A stretch of DNA of 64,000 nucleotides from Linepithema humile (Eukaryota > Arthropoda > Insecta > Hymenoptera > Formicidae), in NCBI RefSeq assembly GCF_040581485.1, contig NC_090134.1, positions 14,685,501-14,749,500 on the forward strand. Direction: 5' to 3'. Shown piece after piece: positions 60,201 to 64,000 of the stretch (position 1 is its first letter; each line of letters opens with the position of its first letter). The position numbers and the translations under genes are program-made. The notes below the pieces were generated by a model that ran no database searches, was not told the DNA's origin, and saw only the letters and a program-made list of their open reading frames with translations.

Positions 60201-62816
60201 ACAATTGTTTTTTTATTTTACAGTTCATTGAACAATTATTAGAAGAAGGAGAGAATACGCCAAAATTTCACAGAATATTACTTTCTAAAATGGCAGAATT
60301 AAGGGAGGACAATTTGATACAATTAAGCAATGTGTTATTCACTTGTATTTCTCAGGGGTTTCTTCGGCGTGATAAAAGGGTCGAGTATCATACTCATTTG
60401 TTTATTGCCAAGCACTTGGGACAGATTTATTATCCAAAACGCATGTTGGAATTGTAAGTATCTGTTTATCAATATTTGACGTGAATTTTTGTTACACAGA
60501 CTGTCATTAAAATTAATTCAGAACAATTTGTTGAGTAATAATTTTTCAATATTGATGTTGCACTAACAGGGATTGTAGCAATGATGCTGAAGTTAGAGCG
60601 CAGGCGATTATACTGTTATATAAATTAATTATCAAGGATTCCAGGATTCAAAATCCAGGACTTGATTTTGCAGAAATATCTGTGTCGTTTATACTTGAGA
60701 TATTGAACAAATACAGAAATAAAAGATACTTTAACGACTCCTTTATACATAAATTAAAGCAGAGAGTTATGCAAATTTTACTGATACTAGAGCCAATTTT
60801 GAATGAGGTTGGTATACCGAGTTCTTATTATTAGTTAGAGATTTTATTTTTAGATTAGGAAATTAATAAACAATTGCATTTCAGGAACACATTGTTCTAC
60901 TACAAGAAAACATCTTTGACTTAATTTTTTCGGAAGATAATCAACACAGTGTGCGATTGATGCAGGAATGGTTCTTGATCCTAATCTTTAGGAAAAATAC
61001 TCATTTACATAATAAACTATGGAAGTATTTTGCAGAGGTAATTCAGGCAAATTCCGCAATCTCACAAAAGTAGATTCTTTGAAGGTCTATTCGGTTTATG
61101 ATACAATTTTCAGAGTATGGAAAAACGACCAGGATGCACAATTTCCATAGCGAGCATCATCTATCATGTTGCGCGACTTCTTTCGAATGACAGTCAGAAA
61201 AGTTTTATTCAAACAGCCTTGCCACACATAGTGCAATGTTGCTTGGGCCAGCAATTCAACATGCGTCTTTATAATCAGGTAAGTGAAATCCAGTAAGCGT
61301 CGAAAGGATTATGCCACTCTCTCGTATTTATTTGTGTATTCCACAATATTATTTAATCTTTTGATGTAGTTTATTTTAGTTCAATTATGTGACTTGATGA
61401 AGAAGGTACATGGTGATGACAGTATATCAGAGTACAAAGGTATATATCAGGCAGCTATGGTTAATTTGCAACAAGGATTTTTAACAAAGAACTCAGTTAA
61501 AATACAGGATGATTTTTACTTCTCCCATTTTCATCCGATCAACGATTACAGCTTACAGGTATACATTACACATTTGCTTTCCAAAAAAAGAATTGAGTTT
61601 GTAATTTGACATATTAATAGATTATTTTATATTTCTAGTCAATTTATTTTGAATTTCCACGGTTGACTAATATGAGTCGTGATGAATGGATTAGTCCGGA
61701 TGTGTTTAAAAATCTGAAGTTTAAACAAAGCGATAATCATTCTCTACAGCTTTACAATATCGACTCATTTCTATCTGAGGCTAAATTTTCTATATATTCT
61801 ACGAAATCTTTGGCAGGTAAGTAAAAAAAAAAAAAAACAATAAAATATTATATAACTCTTAAAATATAAAATAATTATATTTTAGGTGATACAGAATCAG
61901 TGGCAAATAATGTTGAAACCGATTTCGAAGGTTTGCATGATATTCAAAAAAAGATTGTTCCATCAAAGCCTACTGCTACATTATATAATAATTTCGATGA
62001 ATCGCTGCAGAAATTATATCAGCAAGATTTGCATCAATGTGGCATGCATGAAGGTTTGATAGTTGTAGCATCTTTCATTACGCGACTGCCAAATTTAGGT
62101 GGAATTGCTAGAACATGTGAGATATTTGGAGTAAAAACACTAGTTCTCGCAAATTTGGCTTGTGTAAAAGACAAGGAATTTCAGTGCCTCAGCGTATCTG
62201 CTGAGAAATGGATAAATGTGATACAGGTATTGGAATATTTTATTTCTACATTTCTGGACTTCTGAATCTTGAATCTGTATTTAAAAAAAGATGGAAATAC
62301 TATCTTTTCGTATAATGCACAGATTTTGTTGGTTTCTTTTTTGTTTTTAATTTTCGTACAAAATATGATTTGCAAGTTCTTCATTTATCAAACTTATCGG
62401 TCACATAGATATTTTTAGAAAATATTACAGGATTTTAAAATCTGAAATTTTGCTTGTTTAGGTAAAACCACAAGAGTTACAGGAATACTTGATGCAAAAA
62501 AAGGACGAAGGGTGGTCTTTAATTGGCATTGAACAAACAGCTAATAGTACAAATCTACTGGAAACAAAATTTAACAGAAAAACAATTCTCATCTTAGGGT
62601 AAATAAATTTTGACTTGTGATGTGTTAGTTTGAGGCCTGTGTAATTAAAATGATAACTTTTGTAGGAATGAAAAGGATGGTATACCTGCCAATTTTATAC
62701 CTCTTTTTGACATGTGTGTGGAAATACCTCAAGCAGGAATAACACGGTCATTGAATGTTCATGTTACTGCTGCGATTTGTATATGGCAATATGTGAACCA
62801 ATATATGTTAAAATAA
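57291..62816 (+). CDS. Tarbp1: tRNA (guanosine-2'-O-)-methyltransferase TARBP1 (Trm3 type)
   Basis: A SAM-dependent SPOUT enzyme; the family methylates the ribose of G18 in tRNAs. Ten exons: 57291-60131, 60224-60453, 60570-60807, 60885-61037, 61114-61278, 61370-61558, 61639-61816, 61886-62226, 62462-62598, 62666-62816. All phases match, giving 1540 residues (human about 1620). I start at the first ATG. Residues 1 to about 1330 are an all-helical, HEAT-like extension typical of TARBP1. The C-terminal SpoU domain (about 1387-1540) has motif 1 LPNLGGIARTCEIFG (catalytic Arg1407), motif 2 LILGNEKDGIP and motif 3 IPQAGITRSLNVHVTAAI, which form the trefoil-knot SAM site. The exon-3 donor is a weak GTTGGT; the exon-6 acceptor is GATGTAG, because the next AG, ten bases on, would bring a stop into frame. 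AATAAA is at 62857 and 62868. Confidence 0.95.
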
Positions 62817-62867
62817 TTGTTTTTTCAACTTTATACAAATAACAACATATAATGTAAATAAATTTTC

Positions 62868-62873
62868 AATAAA
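62868..62873 (+). promoter_or_regulatory. Poly(A) signal of TARBP1
   Basis: AATAAA 52 bases after the stop; another overlaps 62857-62862. Both lie in the 183-base gap before the convergent ATP synthase g stop codon. Confidence 0.6.
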
Positions 62874-62999
62874 AGATTTACTATAACTTAATGATCATAA
62901 TTATTGAAAAGGAAAGTCATCGATTTATATTTTAAACATGTATATTAGCAGGTCTATAATTTATACAGTATTATCTATGAGATTAAATTTGCAGCATAC

Positions 63000-63641
63000 T
63001 TATACATCATATCCAACAATGTGCCGCTTTCCGATACATTCTCCGACAAAAAACCAGCAATATATTTCAGCAGCCACCAAAGTATTTATGACAGCTTCGC
63101 GTACAGTGACATCACGGTAGCGGCCAGTTCTTGCAGCCTGAATCAGCTTGGAAAAACCGCTACGAATCGCAGGAACATCTTTCAGCGTAGGTGGTGTCAG
63201 TTCTACCCTAGCATATTGCTGCCATACTTGCAACACAGGCCTTGCATGTGTAACACTGACTGCAATTAATATGCATTATTCAGTTTTGCTTAATTCTACA
63301 GTAAAGACAAAATCAAACTTCCTTCTGTGCTATCAAAAAAGACATAACCTCAGCGAAGGTGCACAAAATTAAATAATCAAAAAAGATATAATTCTATTAA
63401 AAAAAAAATTGATAAAAATCAATACCAAATATCTTTTCGTGAGATATGCATACGCAGATAAATATATCATAAAAATTTGACAAGAATTAAACGTTACATA
63501 ATATACTGTACATGACTTAAAACAAATTTAATTTTTGTTTAAAATAATTACATAGAAAAAACCGTTTAACGCATACAAAAGCATACAAAAATTGTGCGTA
63601 CGTTTTATCAATTCGGTGGTTTTTCCAACAAGTCCTGCCAT
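63000..63641 (-). CDS. ATPsynG: Mitochondrial ATP synthase subunit g
   Basis: A subunit of the membrane (Fo) part of mitochondrial ATP synthase; with subunit e it supports dimerisation of the complex in the inner membrane. Two exons, 63641-63602 and 63259-63000 (minus strand), joined in phase 1 by donor GTACGC and acceptor TTGCAG, give 99 residues (human 103). Recognised by the N-terminus MAGLVGKTTELIK, then YARVELTPPTLKDVPAI, TVREAVINTLVAAEIYCWFF (single membrane helix) and the conserved end GECIGKRHIVGYDV. Exon 1 holds only 13 codons, which is why it is easy to miss. The ATG is preceded by a direct repeat of AAAACAGACAGA in the leader. Confidence 0.95.
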
Positions 63642-64000
63642 CGTCTGTCTGTTTTATTCACTTCTGTCTGTTTTGCTCACCTTATTAGTTGTTCGACAGC
63701 AAAAAGGATTAGATAGGCTTAAGCCCAATTTACAATGTACTTTTTGATTTCTGTTTTCTGCTTTTTTGCCTTTAAGCAAAGGCATATTTTTCTTCGGAAA
63801 TTTAGAAAAAAAAATTGGAATTTACGGTGTTTGAACTCCATGCGACGAACAGATAAAAAGCATTTTTTTCGTATTTTGCGGAAGGCAGAGAGCAAGAAAT
63901 AATACGCAAGACGCACATTGTAGATCAGGCCTTATAGCGTTTTCGATTATACAGGATTTGAACGACCCAGGGTTGGTTAATGACGTCATTGCAACCTCTC
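63642..64000. other. Upstream region of ATP synthase subunit g
   Basis: Holds the leader and presumed promoter of the minus-strand gene. AT-rich; a TGACGTCA palindrome lies near 63982-63989. No other gene is seen. Confidence 0.5.

Noticed and set aside
61380..61400. Alternative TARBP1 exon-6 start after TTTTAG at 61379
   Set aside because: It puts a TGA in frame after a few codons; the acceptor at 61369 keeps the frame open.
1..64000. tRNA genes, rRNA genes, known insect microRNAs and CRISPR arrays
   Set aside because: I looked for B-box-like words, a handful of well-known miRNA seeds and regularly spaced repeats by eye and found none convincing; a covariance-model search would be decisive.

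Overview
This window is metazoan nuclear DNA, almost certainly from an insect and most plausibly a hymenopteran (an ant is my best guess). The evidence is short GT-AG introns in genes with clear insect orthologues, AT-rich DNA that is still rich in CpG, long (GA)n/(CT)n microsatellites, and many small palindromic transposon remnants. The species call is inference. There are no bacterial features (operons, ribosome binding sites, CRISPR). I built every gene model by hand by matching splice sites, reading phase and protein family, and every junction reported keeps frame.

Region by region: (1) 1-7.2 kb: goosecoid (Gsc), a three-exon K50 homeodomain repressor on the + strand. (2) 8.2-12.0 kb: a four-exon gene on the - strand for an 879-residue protein that I do not recognise, with two similar modules in its C-terminal half. 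(3) 12.0-34.1 kb: about 22 kb with no coding exon that I can support. It holds microsatellites, GC-rich triplet repeats, MITEs, a pogo/Tigger-like remnant and a long near-palindrome. It may be regulatory territory for Gsc, but that is inference. (4) 34.2-37.5 kb: a nine-exon lysosomal N-acetylglucosamine-6-sulfatase gene on the - strand. (5) 37.8-41.7 kb: a transposon-like structure with inverted arms of about 400 bp. Two further inverted-repeat elements sit inside it, and the whole lies between the divergent sulfatase and Zfr genes. (6) 42.3-49.9 kb: the 11-exon Zfr/Zn72D gene (three zinc fingers and a DZF domain). (7) 52.0-56.5 kb: a polyubiquitin gene with 15 head-to-tail units, a 5'UTR intron and a TATA/CCAAT/CRE promoter. 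(8) 57.3-62.8 kb: a ten-exon TARBP1/Trm3-type tRNA 2'-O-ribose methyltransferase. (9) 63.0-63.6 kb: mitochondrial ATP synthase subunit g, convergent with TARBP1.

The genes do not form one pathway. They are a developmental regulator, a lysosomal enzyme and several housekeeping genes (RNA binding, ubiquitin supply, tRNA modification, mitochondrial ATP synthesis). The most unusual structures are the nested foldback elements at 37.8-41.7 kb, the composite polyubiquitin array with its palindromic CCAAT promoter, and the unrecognised duplicated-module protein at 8.2-12.0 kb.
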